Shown: positions 46,791-58,332 of the stretch, piece after piece | Layout: the number at the start of each line of letters is the position of its first letter | Position numbering within the stretch: the first letter of the stretch is position 1 | Source of the DNA: Eucommia ulmoides | Lineage: Eukaryota > Streptophyta > Magnoliopsida > Garryales > Eucommiaceae | DNA length: 64,000 bases | Assembly: GCA_016647705.1 (NCBI GenBank) | Contig: CM028339.1 | Coordinates: 23,971,803 to 24,035,802 of the forward strand | Direction: 5' to 3' | Program-made: the position numbers and the translations under genes | The notes under the pieces: model-generated | What the model was told of the DNA's origin: nothing | Seen by the model: only the letters and a program-made list of their open reading frames with translations | Databases searched by the model: none

Positions 46791-47640
46791 ACAGCTATTG
46801 CGATTTCGGAGGTTGGTCTTTCCACAGTTAGGATAATAAAAATACCCTTCAAAATTAAATCATTTACTTTAACCAAAACATCCTCAAGCACACCTCGAGG
46901 ATACCTCGTTGAATGATCAACTAGTTGAATACTAATTGAGGTCTCTTTGAGTTCCCCTAGTCTAAGTGTCTCATACACATAATAAAGCATCAAATTAATG
47001 GAATATCCTGAGTCAAGTAAAACCCTTTTAAACATGTGATCTCCAATAATGCTTGGAATTATGAAACTACCAGGATCTGTCATCTTAGGAGGTAACTCTC
47101 TTTGTAGTACAGCAGATACCTCCTCCCATAATGCCCCCAGTTCATGCTCTTTAAATTTCCTTTTATTAGTGCACAAGTCTTTTAAAGTTTTAGCATAATT
47201 AGGAACTTGCTTGATTACATCTAACAAATGAATATTTACATGTACTTTGTTAAAAGTCTCAAGAATATCTTTTTGATGTTGCTCCAACTTATTTTTCATC
47301 TATCTATAGGGAAATAGAGCTTTCGAGATGTCAAATTCTTCTTGAGGAGGTTTGGGACTTACCTTATCCTTGTTATGCAATTTTGGAGAAGTTGGCTTAC
47401 TGATATTGTCGCTCTTTCAAAAAGAATCAAATTCCATCTCTTTATGTTCCTCTACTTTTCCTTGCATATATTTTTTGCTCTGTTCATGATTATTAGGATT
47501 AATGACAACTTGACTTGACAATTTACCTAGTTCTCTTTAAGTGATGGTTGAAGCAATTTATCCCAGTTAACGTTCCAAATTAGCAACAGTTTTGTCATTC
47601 ATATGCATGTGGTGGCCATTTTGGAACAAAACAGACAACT
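46791..47640 (-). mobile_element. Ty3/Gypsy gag-protease remnant (reverse strand)
   Basis: The 218-aa minus-strand frame (47299-46643) carries ELPPKMTDPGSFIIPSIIG, then a DSGYSINLM aspartyl-protease-like segment and YPRGVLEDVLVKVNDL, matching the protease region of Athila/Tat-type Gypsy elements. Broken fossil. Confidence 0.65.
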
Positions 47641-47689
47641 TTAAAAATTTTAGAAAGTGGTTTTTATTAGTTAACCTTATTTAACGATG

Positions 47690-48650
47690 CTTACTTGTTT
47701 TGTATATCATGCGATAGGTGTCAGAGGACGGCAATATTTTTTCTAGAAACCAAATGCCCTTGACACCTATTCGTGTGGTCTAAATTTTTTATGTTTGGGG
47801 AATTGACTTTATGGGACCTTTTCCCTCTTCTTATGGCTTTCTTTTTATTCTTCTTGCTGTTGATTATATATCAAAATGGGTGGAAGTAATTCCAACCAGG
47901 ACTAATGATTCAAAAGTTGTTATTAGCTTTCTTAGAAGCAATATTTTTGCAAGGTTTGGAACACCCAAGGCAATTATTAGTGATGGAGGAAAACACTTTT
48001 GCAACAAGTCATTTGAAGCACTCCTCGGAAAGTATGGGATTACACACATAATATCCACCCCATACCATCCTTAGACAAGTGGACAAGCTAAAATTTCTAA
48101 TAGGGAAATAAAGAACATTTGGAGAAAACTGTAAACCCGAATCGAAAGGATTAGTCCTTACAGCTAAATAATGCATTATGGGCATATTTCACAACCTACA
48201 AAACACCTAATGGTATATCTCCTTTTCAGTTGGTTTATGGTAAACCTTGTCACCTCTCTGTAAAATTGGAACACAGAGGATATTGGGCAATCAAAAAGTA
48301 CAATTTCAACATGAAGCAAGCAGGCGATCATAGGCGGTTGGAACTCAATGAGTTGGATGAGCTCAGAAATGATGTTTACGAGGGTGCTATAATTTACAAA
48401 GAGAAAACGAAAGTTACCATGACAAGATGATCTTGAGAAAGAGTTTTGAGGTAGGACAAAAGGTTTTATTATATGACTCATGCCTCAAACTCTTTCCTGG
48501 TAAGTTTTGTTCTAGGTGGAGTGGTCTATTTTTGGTCACCAATGTCTATCCTCATAGCGCGGTGGAAATTTGCAATATGAAAACTAGCAGGAAAATTTAA
48601 GGAGAACGGTCAAAGTCTGAAAGCTTATTTTGAGCCGTTCATTTCAAACT
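47690..48650 (+). mobile_element. Ty3/Gypsy integrase remnant (forward strand)
   Basis: The frame at 47811-48074 reads [20 protein letters not shown] and [20 protein letters not shown], an Athila/Tat-type integrase core. 48230-48430 continues with HRGYWAIKKYNFNMKQAGDH. It lies in the opposite direction to the protease remnant beside it, so the source element was rearranged or two copies met. Broken, with several breaks. Confidence 0.7.
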
Positions 48651-49307
48651 AACAAGAAGTGATGCATTTGGAGATCCCTCTTATAGTTAACTGAAGGATT
48701 GAAAAAATGATATGATATGCAACAATCTGCACACTAAGTCATGGTTAATAGGTTTATTATAATCGAAAAAAACATGTTGAAAACTTTGTGAATTTGTTCG
48801 TCTTCACATTTACTTGTATCTACAGAACCAGTTCTATATCGTTTGCAAACATAAATTCATAATCTGACACATAACTTGTGGGAATAAAATCTTTAAACAA
48901 TATTGCATGTGTTTAATCTTGAAATTTCGTTGATTGAATTAATTGATAGTTAACCTTGGCATAATATAATAATAAGTTTCTTTTTCTGGTGGCTAGTTTA
49001 GCTTCGTAGCTTTGTTGACTCAAGAAAGTAAGTCCATAGGGTTATTTTGATACCTAGTGCCCTAAGGTTTTTTATGGTCCAGGAGTCATTGGTCCAAAGC
49101 TCGCTACACGAGTCAGCTAGAAAGCTTAAGGGAGCGGAGCATAATTACATAATTGTTTGTTTGTTTTTAAATGTATAAATAAATCTATGACTTTATAAAA
49201 CCCACAGTCGTGTGTTGGTTAATTAACTCATAAATATCTTAAGCGGTAGATCAACAAGCATATGGAGGCATGTAAGTTTGAAAATACACAAGTTTACATC
49301 AGTGCGC
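48651..49307. other. Gypsy-related non-coding sequence
   Basis: Probably the sequence after pol of the same Athila/Tat-type remnant. Phrases such as GCTCGCTACACGAGTCAGC form a small hairpin near 49100. No gene. Confidence 0.35.
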
Positions 49308-51083
49308 TGATAGGTGTAAATTACCCCTATATTTTCAACCCGAATTTGTTAGTTTTCGAGTACGTTTATAGTTATTTTTATATGTTTTAATATATTTTTA
49401 TTCTTTTTGTATTAAAACATGTGTGTGGGGTGAAAAGGTACGAAGTTGGAGCATAAACGATCAATTCGTATCGAGAAAGGTCCAAGAACGGTGGAAAAAT
49501 GAGCAAGGCAGCAAGATTCTGCAAACAACCCCACCGCCGCGGTGTCCAGACCACCGCCACGGCAGTGAAGATGCTGAGAAAGACTATAGGCCACTGACAG
49601 ACCACCACCGTAGTGGTGAATTCTACCGTCGCGGCAATGAAAAAGCAGATAACAAAAATAGGTTACTTACTACCTAGAGCCGCGGCGGTGAACCAACAGA
49701 AAGGTTTCCCAATCCACCGCCTACTCCACCACCTAGGCAAACCTTAACCGACATACTCCACCGCCGTGGTGGTGGCCTCTGCGCAGAGTTAGATATTTAT
49801 TTAGATATTTTGTCTATATATACCATTTTCCTCCTTCCTCCTTTGGATCTCTCCGGCCATTACAACCCTTAAGGCTTAAGTTAGGATATAAAGAGAGTAT
49901 GGGGAGTGCTAAAACATATCCTAAGGAGAAGATCAACACGCGGAGAAGAAAAATCGTTCAGTGGATGATTTTAGCAGCTAATCTTCGGATAGCGACTAAA
50001 TTCACCCATTTTTCCTTTTATTTCTTATCTTCTATGTATGTTTGAGCATGTTTAGCCTAAGTTCACTTGTATAAATGGCTATGGCCATAGGTTAAATGTG
50101 GATTATGTATGGGATTAATATCATTTATAAAAATATAGTTTTGGTTTAGTTGCGTTTCTTTAATGATTGTTCTTCAATGTTTGAGTGTGTTTATCATATT
50201 GTTTGTTTATTGTGATTAGATTTATATATCGAGAATACGGGGTTTGACAAATTTTGGATTCGGATTAGAATAAACAAACGCCCTGATCCATTAACCCGGT
50301 GGGGGTTAGGATTGTGGACAATCTATGACGTTGGGAAAAGACTCACACGACGTTAAGACATTGAGGGAGACTTTTTTGTTGATTCGAAGTCGCGTATTCC
50401 CTTGTCTTACACTCGGGAGAGGTGGCGAGGGAGTTTTAGAACTGAGATTGTCGATAGGGTAAACACAACGCACGAAATCTATGACATTGGAGCGAGACTC
50501 ATGTAACCTAGAGTCGTTAAGACGTTGAAGGGGACTTTTTCATTGACACGAAGTCACGTTATATTCCTCGTCTTACACTTGGGAGTGGTGGCGAGGAAGT
50601 TTACAAATTGAGGTTTTGTGTGCGATCAATGAGGTTGGGGCAAGGCTCACGCAACCTAGGATCGTTGAGACGTTGAGGGGGACTTTTTCGTTAACAAAAC
50701 GTTGCATTACATCCCTTGTCTTACACTCGGGAGAGGTGGCGGAAGAGTTTTAGATACCGAGATTGTCAAATAGGTCGAACACCTTTATTGTAAACTAAAC
50801 GATATCAAACACGTTTAAGTAAATAAATTTAATCCCTTGATAATCCATCCCATAACTATCTCAATATAGTAGTAGTGTAGTTAAATTAGTAATTTAGTAT
50901 TAGTATTAATTAATTATATTCCATTTTTGTCGCCTAGTTAAAGTCAAGTTATGACAATCGCGGTACTCGATAGTAGTCACAACCAATCCTTGTGGACACG
51001 ATAACCCTAACTCTCTCAATCTATACTAAAACTTGACCTCGTATACTTGCGAGTGAAAGTAGTGGCGTATTTACACGCTACCA
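49308..51083 (+). repeat. LTR 1 of the Gypsy-like array
   Basis: TGATAGG...CTACCA. GC-rich palindromes (CACCGCCGCGGTG, CCGCCGTGGTGG) cluster at 49530-49770. Several repeats of 'gacgttgaggggactttttcgtt' and 'cttacactcgggagaggtgg' occur at 50310-50770, making this LTR longer than its partners at that point. Confidence 0.75.
50290..50765. repeat. ~180-bp internal tandem repeat in LTR 1
   Basis: Three units share TTACACTCGGGAGAGGTGGC, AACACAACGC-like text and GTTGAGGGGGACTTTTTCG (about 50330, 50500 and 50660). The LTR at 53047 has two such units and the solo LTR at 3954 has one, so copy number varies. Confidence 0.7.
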
Positions 51084-53046
51084 AGTTTTTGGCGCCGTTA
51101 CCGGGGATTGGTCGTTAGGATAATTCAGTTCTTGGCAATCGCTACCAAGTTTTTGGTAACGATTGCTAGGCATTGATTTGTTTTTATTATCGATATTGTG
51201 AGTAAATAACTTAATTTTACTTTAGGCATTTATTTTGTATATAATTCTTTGTTTGTAGTTTTGTTTTTGTTTCTTATGCAGTGTACGTGCCGATGTTAGA
51301 TCAACGGGTATTGATGCATCCTTTTCGATGGAATTCCAAGCCGTTTTATGTTTCTTGGCCAACATATAAGCCGGTGAGACGTTTCGTCGAAAGATTGAGC
51401 TGAACAGTATAAAACCTCGCCAATCTTGAGAGCGTTCTGAAAATGTCGGGTCGAGGACATTAAGTCACACGCTTCTTGGGAGGCAACCCAAGGTCAAATA
51501 AGTTAAATCCGTTACATCCGACTTGAATTGGAGGCGAGATCCTCTCGCCTCCCAGGTAAGTGTTCTAAACACCCTTCGTCAGCATGCTTTAAATTTCATA
51601 TGTTGAAGAATGATGATTGGGATCGCTGAGAACACTATCCGTTTTAAGTTCGGAAGTGATGTGTAGTATAGTATGTTAGTTTATGTGTTATTGTTTTCTT
51701 GTGTGCATGTTTGTTTAGGTTAGAATGTGATTATGTTTTTGTGTTGTTGTTTACATGTTGAGTTTTGTATTTATCTGGGCTGTTACCCGATGATGAGATT
51801 ACCCCTGGTTGTTTTCGAGGTCAAGGGTAATACCCATGCATGTGTGATTCTGTGTGCTTGACTATGCTTTTTGATCAAAATTATTGTAGATCCTAATTTG
51901 CACGAGCACATAGACTCAATATATAGTTATTCAATTGATTTGAGGACAATTATCGATTAGCCAAATTCATGACACATTAAGGATTCTAGAACTTGATTGA
52001 GGGGAAGCTTGAGGCAAAATCCTAGGCGAGGTAGTTCAGGAGACGTGATTTAGGTATTCTCTTTGTCGCTTGAGCCTTTTTAAGCCTACCTTGTAAAATG
52101 TTTATCCCTCGTCACCCTGTCGAAACCTAAATGCAAATTCAATTCAGAACACATAAACTAATACCATGGCCAGTGGATCTTTTTCCAAACCTAAATCGCT
52201 GAATTTAAAGGCACATTTGAGTTAATCAAGTTAGCAATTGTAAATGCTACTTGATGTGAGCGGTTGGGTTTAGGGAGAACTTCTAATTGGTTCGGTATTT
52301 GAGTACTCACTTGTCATTTTTCATTTGTATTTCACACACCCCTTCAAAAGTAACAATCAGATAAGTTTGGGGGGGTGTTCGTTGAAAAGAAAAAAAAAAT
52401 AGAAAAAAAAATAAAATCAAATGTAAATATGATTTTTTCCATTTCTTTTGACAAGTGAGTACGTCGGTCTTAAATGCATGTTTGAGATTATTTCCAATCT
52501 TTATATGGGGGTTTGAGAGTGAATGTGCCAATCGTTGAGCCTTGGGTAACGTTAAGTTAATAATGTTAACCTGTTTTCAATTCTGAAATACCCTTGGCCA
52601 AATATTCCTGAACCGAACCAAGTCCTTCTAATCTTTATGAACTACTTAACCTACATTAGTAGAGAGTGGACCCCAATTAGGCCTATGGAAATCCTAGTCC
52701 TTCACGGTTTAAGTCATGAATTTCGTTGGGAGATAATCCAATCCGGTTGTTGTATAGTCATATTATTGAGTCTCACACTAACACGTTTATTGAATCTAGA
52801 ATAGCGTTCACCATTATTGCATGTCGAAATCTAGAACATCACATGATGTGTGTTACCGCCTAAACTCGATATAACTAGCAGTTATTGAGGGACAATAATA
52901 AATAGGCTGTTAGAAGGATTCAAAACTCGCATGTTGTTATGTTTAGTTTGTTTTAGGTTGTTTGTTATTTAATTCAGTTTGTATATTGTCATTTTAGTGT
53001 GTGTGTTTGGCTCGAGAATTAGCAAAATTCCAAATTTGGGGGTATT
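51084..53046 (+). other. internal region 1 of the Gypsy-like array
   Basis: Primer site at 51087, motif GCTTCTTGGGAGGCAACCCA at 51471-51490, hairpin at 51530-51552 followed by CAGGTAAGTGTT, and purine tract before 53047. No pol and no long ORF. Confidence 0.6.
51530..51552 (+). ncRNA. conserved hairpin in the internal region (copy 2)
   Basis: Perfect 10-bp stem GGAGGCGAGA / TCTCGCCTCC with loop TCC, followed by CAG/GTAAGT, which reads as a consensus 5' splice site. Confidence 0.6.
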
Positions 53047-54749
53047 TGATAGATGTGATCTACCTACGTATTTTCAAATCGAATTAAGTTAGTTTTGAGC
53101 ATTTATATAGTATTTTATTATGTTTTAATTAGTTTTCATATTTTTTGTATAAATCAGGTGTATGGGGCAAAAAGATAGAAAACTGGAGCGAAAACGATGA
53201 GATCGAACCAAAAGCGATCGAAGAACGGTGGAAAAACAAGCTTGGAGGCCAAATTGTGAAACAAGCCCACCACCGTGGTGTTTAGACCACCGCTACGGCG
53301 GTGAAGATGCTAAGAAAGGAAAATTTCTAATGACGGACCACCTCCGCAGCGATGAATCCCACCGCCGCGGCGGTAAATAAGCAGAGAAACAAAAGTAGGC
53401 TATTGACAGCCCACCGCCTAGGCGGAGAAATCCACTGCCTAGGCGAAAATCCAGCAGAATGTTCTTCCTAAGCTACCTCTATCTTCACCTCCGCAACGAT
53501 CAGCCAAACCGACCTACCACGGCCGCGGCGCTGAATCCCACGGCCGCGGCGGTTAGCCTCTACACAGCCTAGATATTTTATTTAGATATTTTGAGATCTT
53601 TTGCTTATAAATACTATTCCCTCTCCCCCTTTCTTGAGCCCCCCCAGCCATTTGGGCACCTTAAGCTATATTTAGGCTAGGGTTTAGGAGTTTTAGAGGT
53701 AGAGCTCACATTCCGAAGTGGAGAAGACGGCGAATAGATCGTTGAGCGTTCTTAGCGGTTTATCTTCGGATGAGGCTAAGTTCTTCGATTGTTTTTCCTT
53801 ATTTCTTTATCTTAGGATCATGTGAACATGTTTAGCTTATTATTTCATTGTAAATGCAGCTATGGCCTTAGTTAAACATGGATTGTAGTAGTGATTAACA
53901 CTATATTTATAAATACGTTGTTTGGATGATTTCGGTGTTTCGTTTGTGATTGTTCTTCGTAGTTTGATTGTATTTATCATATTGTTTGTTTATCATACTT
54001 ATTTTGATAAAAGGAGAATACGGGGTTTTGACAAACCCCGGATTCGGATTAGGGTAAACAAATGCCAGGATTCTATAACCTCGTGGACAATCGATGACGT
54101 TGGGGCAAGACTCACACAACCTAGGGTCGTTAAGACATTGAGGGGGACTTCTTCGTTGACATGAAGTTGCATTATATCCCCCGTCTTATACTCGGGAGAC
54201 GTGGCAAGGGAGTTTTAGAACGAAGATTGTTGATAGGGTAAATACAACGCACAATCCAATGACCCGGTTGGGAGTTGGATTGTGTGCAATCAATGACGTT
54301 GGGCAAGACTCATATGACCTAGGATCGTTAAGACGTTGAAGGGGACTTCTTCGTTAACTCGAAGTCATGTTTTCCCCCGTCTTACACTCGGGAGAGGTGG
54401 CAGTAGAGTTTACGTACCGAGATTGTCAAATAGGTCGAACACCGTAAACGTGAGTAAATCGAGATCGAACACGTATTTCTAAACACGTTAATCCCTAGGC
54501 AATTCTTCACCCTAAAACATATTAGTATATTAGTTTAGTTAATTTAGGATATATTAGTATTAGTTTAATTAATTAAATACATTTATTTTTCGCCTAGATA
54601 AAATTAGGTCACGACAAATGCGGTATTCGATAGTAACGACACTAATCCATGTGGATACGATAACCCGATCATAACGATCACACTATACTAAAACTTAGAC
54701 CTTGTATACTTGCGAGTATAAGTAGCGACATATCTTTTACGCCCTACCA
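53047..54749 (+). repeat. LTR 2 of the Gypsy-like array
   Basis: TGATAGA...CTACCA. It diverges from LTR 1 near its start but shares the later parts. Palindrome cluster 53260-53560 mixes CCGCCGCGGCGG and CCGCCTAGGCGG forms. Confidence 0.72.
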
Positions 54750-55045
54750 AGTTTTTTGCGCCGTTGCTAGGGATTGTCTTGTTGATTGTTATCGATATTG
54801 TAAGTAAATAACTCGATTTTAATCTAGGAATTTCTATTGTATATAATTTTCGTTTGTAGTTTTGTTTTTGTTTTCCTACAAGATGCTTGAAGATGTTATA
54901 TCGACAGGTACTCTTGTGTTCCTTTCATTGCAACATCTCGCTAGTCTTGAGGGCATGTGTTAGGCCGAGGACATTAAACCAAGTGCTTCTTGGGGGGTAA
55001 CCCAGGGTCACAAATAAATTAGATACGTCTCCATCAATTTGAGTC

Positions 55046-55068
55046 AGAGGCGAGATTCTCTCGCCTCC
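55046..55068 (+). ncRNA. conserved hairpin in the internal region (copy 3)
   Basis: Nine-pair stem GAGGCGAGA / TCTCGCCTC with loop TTC, followed by AAGTATGTGTTCT. Confidence 0.55.
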
Positions 55069-55457
55069 CAAGTATGTGTTCTACACCCCCGTCTTCAATA
55101 TCATGCTATATACTGTCATTGGGATCGCTGACGGCTCGTTTTGGACATCACTTGTGTTGAGTTGGTAGTGATGTGTAGTATGTTTTAGTATATGTTTATG
55201 TTTTTAGTTAAATTTTACTATTTTTATATGTGTGCATGCTTGTTTAGGATTAGTTTATTTAGCTTAGTTGTTGTTTTGTGATGAGTTTTGACGTCATTTA
55301 GGCCTTTACTCGATGATGACTTTGTCCCGTAATTGTTTTGAGGTTGAGCGTAACGCTTATTCATGTGTGTTCTGTGTGTTTAACGTATTATCTTAGTAAA
55401 CGTTATTGTGGATCCTAAATGCACAAGCACGTAAACTCAATATAACACTATCTAATT

Positions 55458-56471
55458 TGTTGATTCCAAGATTTTGATGAATAATTAAGTAATGATGTTT
55501 TGGTGGAACTAATGTTTGATTAAGTGTTTCAGTGATTTAAAGTTCCAATAATGAAGATGTCAAAGTAAACGGATGTTAAATGAAGATATCAAGATGATGA
55601 ATAAGTATTAAGAGTTTGAAGACATTAAGGAAAATAATCTAGGTAAATATAAACTCTTAATATACCATCTAGGAACACACACACGGCACAAAATGAATTT
55701 CATCTTTTATGTGTGTTTTGGTTGAGTATATTTATTTGCTCCAGTGAGAATTAAAAAGAAATACTTTTGAATGACTAAAATAGAATATCAGAGTATTAGT
55801 TGAGTCATTCAAATATAAATGTGAATAAAGGGGCAAAAATTGAAAAAGAAAGTAAGTTAAAAACGAGATTAGAGAAGAGATTCAGGAGAGGCCAGTCGAT
55901 CGAGGAGTCGATTGGAGAAAGTAGATGAACTCTTTGAATCTGCGAGTTGAGTGGGTGGTCGACCGATGGAAGCTTGGTGAACTCTCTGAATCTACGAGTT
56001 GAGTGAGCAGTTGACCAATGTAAGCTGGGCAAACTCTCTGAATCTGCGAGTTGACCGAGGAGTCAACCAATAAAGTGCATTGAATACTTCCAGTATCCTC
56101 CAGTCGACTGGGCAGTCGACTGAACGTGTAGTTTTTGGATATTGGCTGATCCGATTTTAAATCCAAAAGTAGCCATTTTTGGTTAAGATTTGAGAGAGAT
56201 TTCGGGGATATTCTTAACATTTGAGATATGGTTCATATACATATTAAATCCTTTCAATATGGTTCATTAATTATTAAAGTTTCTCAATTTGGTACATAAA
56301 ATGAATTCTATACTTGAGACGCGAACATTCCCCATGCCGCGGTTCCCTCCGGTCCGTTCCCGGGTTGGGTTGGAAAACTTGATTATGATAATCACCTTTA
56401 ATAGTAGTAGAAGGCTTTTTAGAAGATTTTATCCAATTCACCCCCCTCTTGGGTATTCTACTGGGCCAATA
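55458..56471 (+). repeat. solo Copia LTR nested in the Gypsy-like array
   Basis: Begins TGTTGATTCC and ends GGGCCAATA. A perfect TAATT duplication flanks it (55453-55457 and 56472-56476), and the host sequence resumes exactly as in internal region 1. It belongs to the LTR family of 654-6683 but lacks an internal stretch. It contains a GTCGAC cluster at 55893-56120. Confidence 0.85.
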
Positions 56472-57558
56472 TAATTGATTTGAAACCAATTATTTGTCAA
56501 TCAATTGCATGACAATAGGGATTCTAGAACTTGATTTGGGGGAAATTCGAGGTGAAATCCTAGGTGAGGTTGTTTAGGAGATATGATTTAGGCAGTCATT
56601 TTGTTGCTTGAGCCTTTTGAAGCCTACCATGCAATATCATTATCCCTCGTTACCCTATTCAAGCCTAAAAGCCGTTTCAATTTTGAGCACTTAAGATATA
56701 CCCTAGTCGATTGATTTTTGTCCAAACCTATATTGCCGAATTAAAGGCATAATTTAAGAGAATCAAGTTAGCAGTTGTAAATGCTACTTGAAGTGAGCGG
56801 TTGGGTTTAGGGCAAACTTTATATTGGTTCGGTATTTGAGTACTCACTTATCGTTTTTGTTCGTTTGTCACACACCCCTTAAATATTACAAATCAAATGA
56901 GTTTGGGGGTATGATGTGTAGTTAAAAATAAAATAAAAATATCGTTTCTTTTTTACATGACAAGTGAGTACGACATTCTTAAACATTCGTTCAGGGTTGT
57001 TTCTAAATAAACTATGGGGTTTCAAGTGTTAGAGCACCAAGTGATGTGCCTCAGGTAACGTTAAGTTAACGACGCTAACCCGTTTCCCAATTCCAAAGTA
57101 CCCGTGGCCATTATTCCAAAACTGAACCAAGCCCTACTGATCCTCATGAACCTCCAAGCCTACATTAGTGGAGAATAGATCCCGGATCAGGCGTATGGAT
57201 TCCCTATACCTTAAAGGTTTTAGTCATGAACTATATTTAGGGATAATCCCATCTAATCAATGGATAGTAGTGTATTTGAGTTTAATCACACACACTTAAA
57301 CCGAATCTAGAATGGCGCTTACTATTCTTGAACGTTGAAATTCTAGAACATCACATGGTATGATTTATGATTGAACTTGATAGGATTGGGGGCCGATGAG
57401 GGAAAATCTTTCGGCCGGTAGATGATAATCAAACCTTACACATTTTTTTTTAGTGTTTTTAGTTTTTAGTTTTCAATTTCGTAATTAGTTTTTATATTTT
57501 CTTGTATTGCATGGGTGTTTTGCTCGAGGACTAGCAAAATTTCGAGTTTGGGGGTATT

Positions 57559-57892
57559 TGATAGGTATAAATTATCCCTATATTTCCAACCCGAATTTGT
57601 TAGTTTTCGAGTACATTTATAATTATTTTTATATTTTAATTTGTTTTTATTCTTTTTGTATTAAAATAGGTGCGTGGGGTGAAAAGGTATGAAATCGGAG
57701 TATAAACGATCAATTCGTATCGAGAACGGTGGAAAAATGAGCAAGGCGGCAAGATTCTGCAAACAAGCCCACCGCCACAGCAGTGAAGATGCTGAGAAAG
57801 ACCATAGGCCACTGACGGGCCACCGCCATAGCATTGAATCCCACCGCCGTGGCGGTGAAGAAGCAGAGAACAAAAATAGGCTACTGACTACC
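57559..57892 (+). repeat. LTR 3 of the Gypsy-like array, truncated
   Basis: Matches the first 330 bp of LTR 1 closely, then ends abruptly where reverse-strand gag sequence begins. Confidence 0.7.
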
Positions 57893-58332
57893 CATGAAAA
57901 TCTCTAATATGAAAAAGAGGATCATCTCCAGGACGTCCATGAAATTGAGGTAATAAATGGATCATACCTGGTTTTAACTCAAAATTAGTGACAGTAGTTT
58001 GGGGGTACACAATGCAAGAAGGTTGATTTATTGCTTGTGACATTGTGAAATCTTTCAATAGGCGCACCATGTTATTGATCACGACGTCTTGATCTCCCAT
58101 TGCTTGCGGTGGAGGTTGAATCTCTTGGACATGTTTGAGGCAAATACAAAGAGTTTTTTCAAGTTCAAGATCAAGAGGCTGACAATCAGAGCTGAGTGAT
58201 CGTCTACCTTGCATGTAAAAAAATTCTAAAGAAAAATCTAATGGAGTTTTTTTAAAATAATAATAAAATAAATGAGTAAATAAATAGAAATTGTGACGTA
58301 GAATGCAATCCCCGGCGACAGCGCCAAAAATT
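57893..58332 (-). mobile_element. Gypsy gag start and primer site (reverse strand)
   Basis: On the minus strand, TTTTTGGCGCTGTCGCCGGG follows the LTR (about 58305-58328). A frame then opens at 58214 (108 aa; ending FELKPGMIHLLPQFHGRPGD and PLFHIRDFHG), matching the gag start of Athila/Tat-type elements. The remainder is missing beyond 57893. Confidence 0.7.

Larger units (their letters stand above)
54750..57558 (+). other. internal region 2 of the Gypsy-like array
   Basis: Primer site at 54753, motif GCTTCTTGGGGGGTAACCCA at 54985-55004, hairpin 55046-55068, then sequence parallel to internal region 1. It is interrupted by the solo Copia LTR at 55458-56471. The purine tract ends at about 57558. 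Confidence 0.6.
49308..57892 (+). mobile_element. tandem non-autonomous Gypsy-like array, LTR-internal-LTR-internal-LTR
   Basis: Three LTR copies of one family (49308-51083, 53047-54749 and 57559-57892, the last cut short) each begin TGATAG. The first two end CTACCA and are each followed by a TTTTTGGCGCCGTTACCGGGG-like primer site. Purine tracts (TTTGGGGGTA) precede the second and third. Neither internal region encodes pol. The first and third LTRs resemble each other more than the middle one. The array looks like unequal recombination or a nested pair. Broken. Confidence 0.75.
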
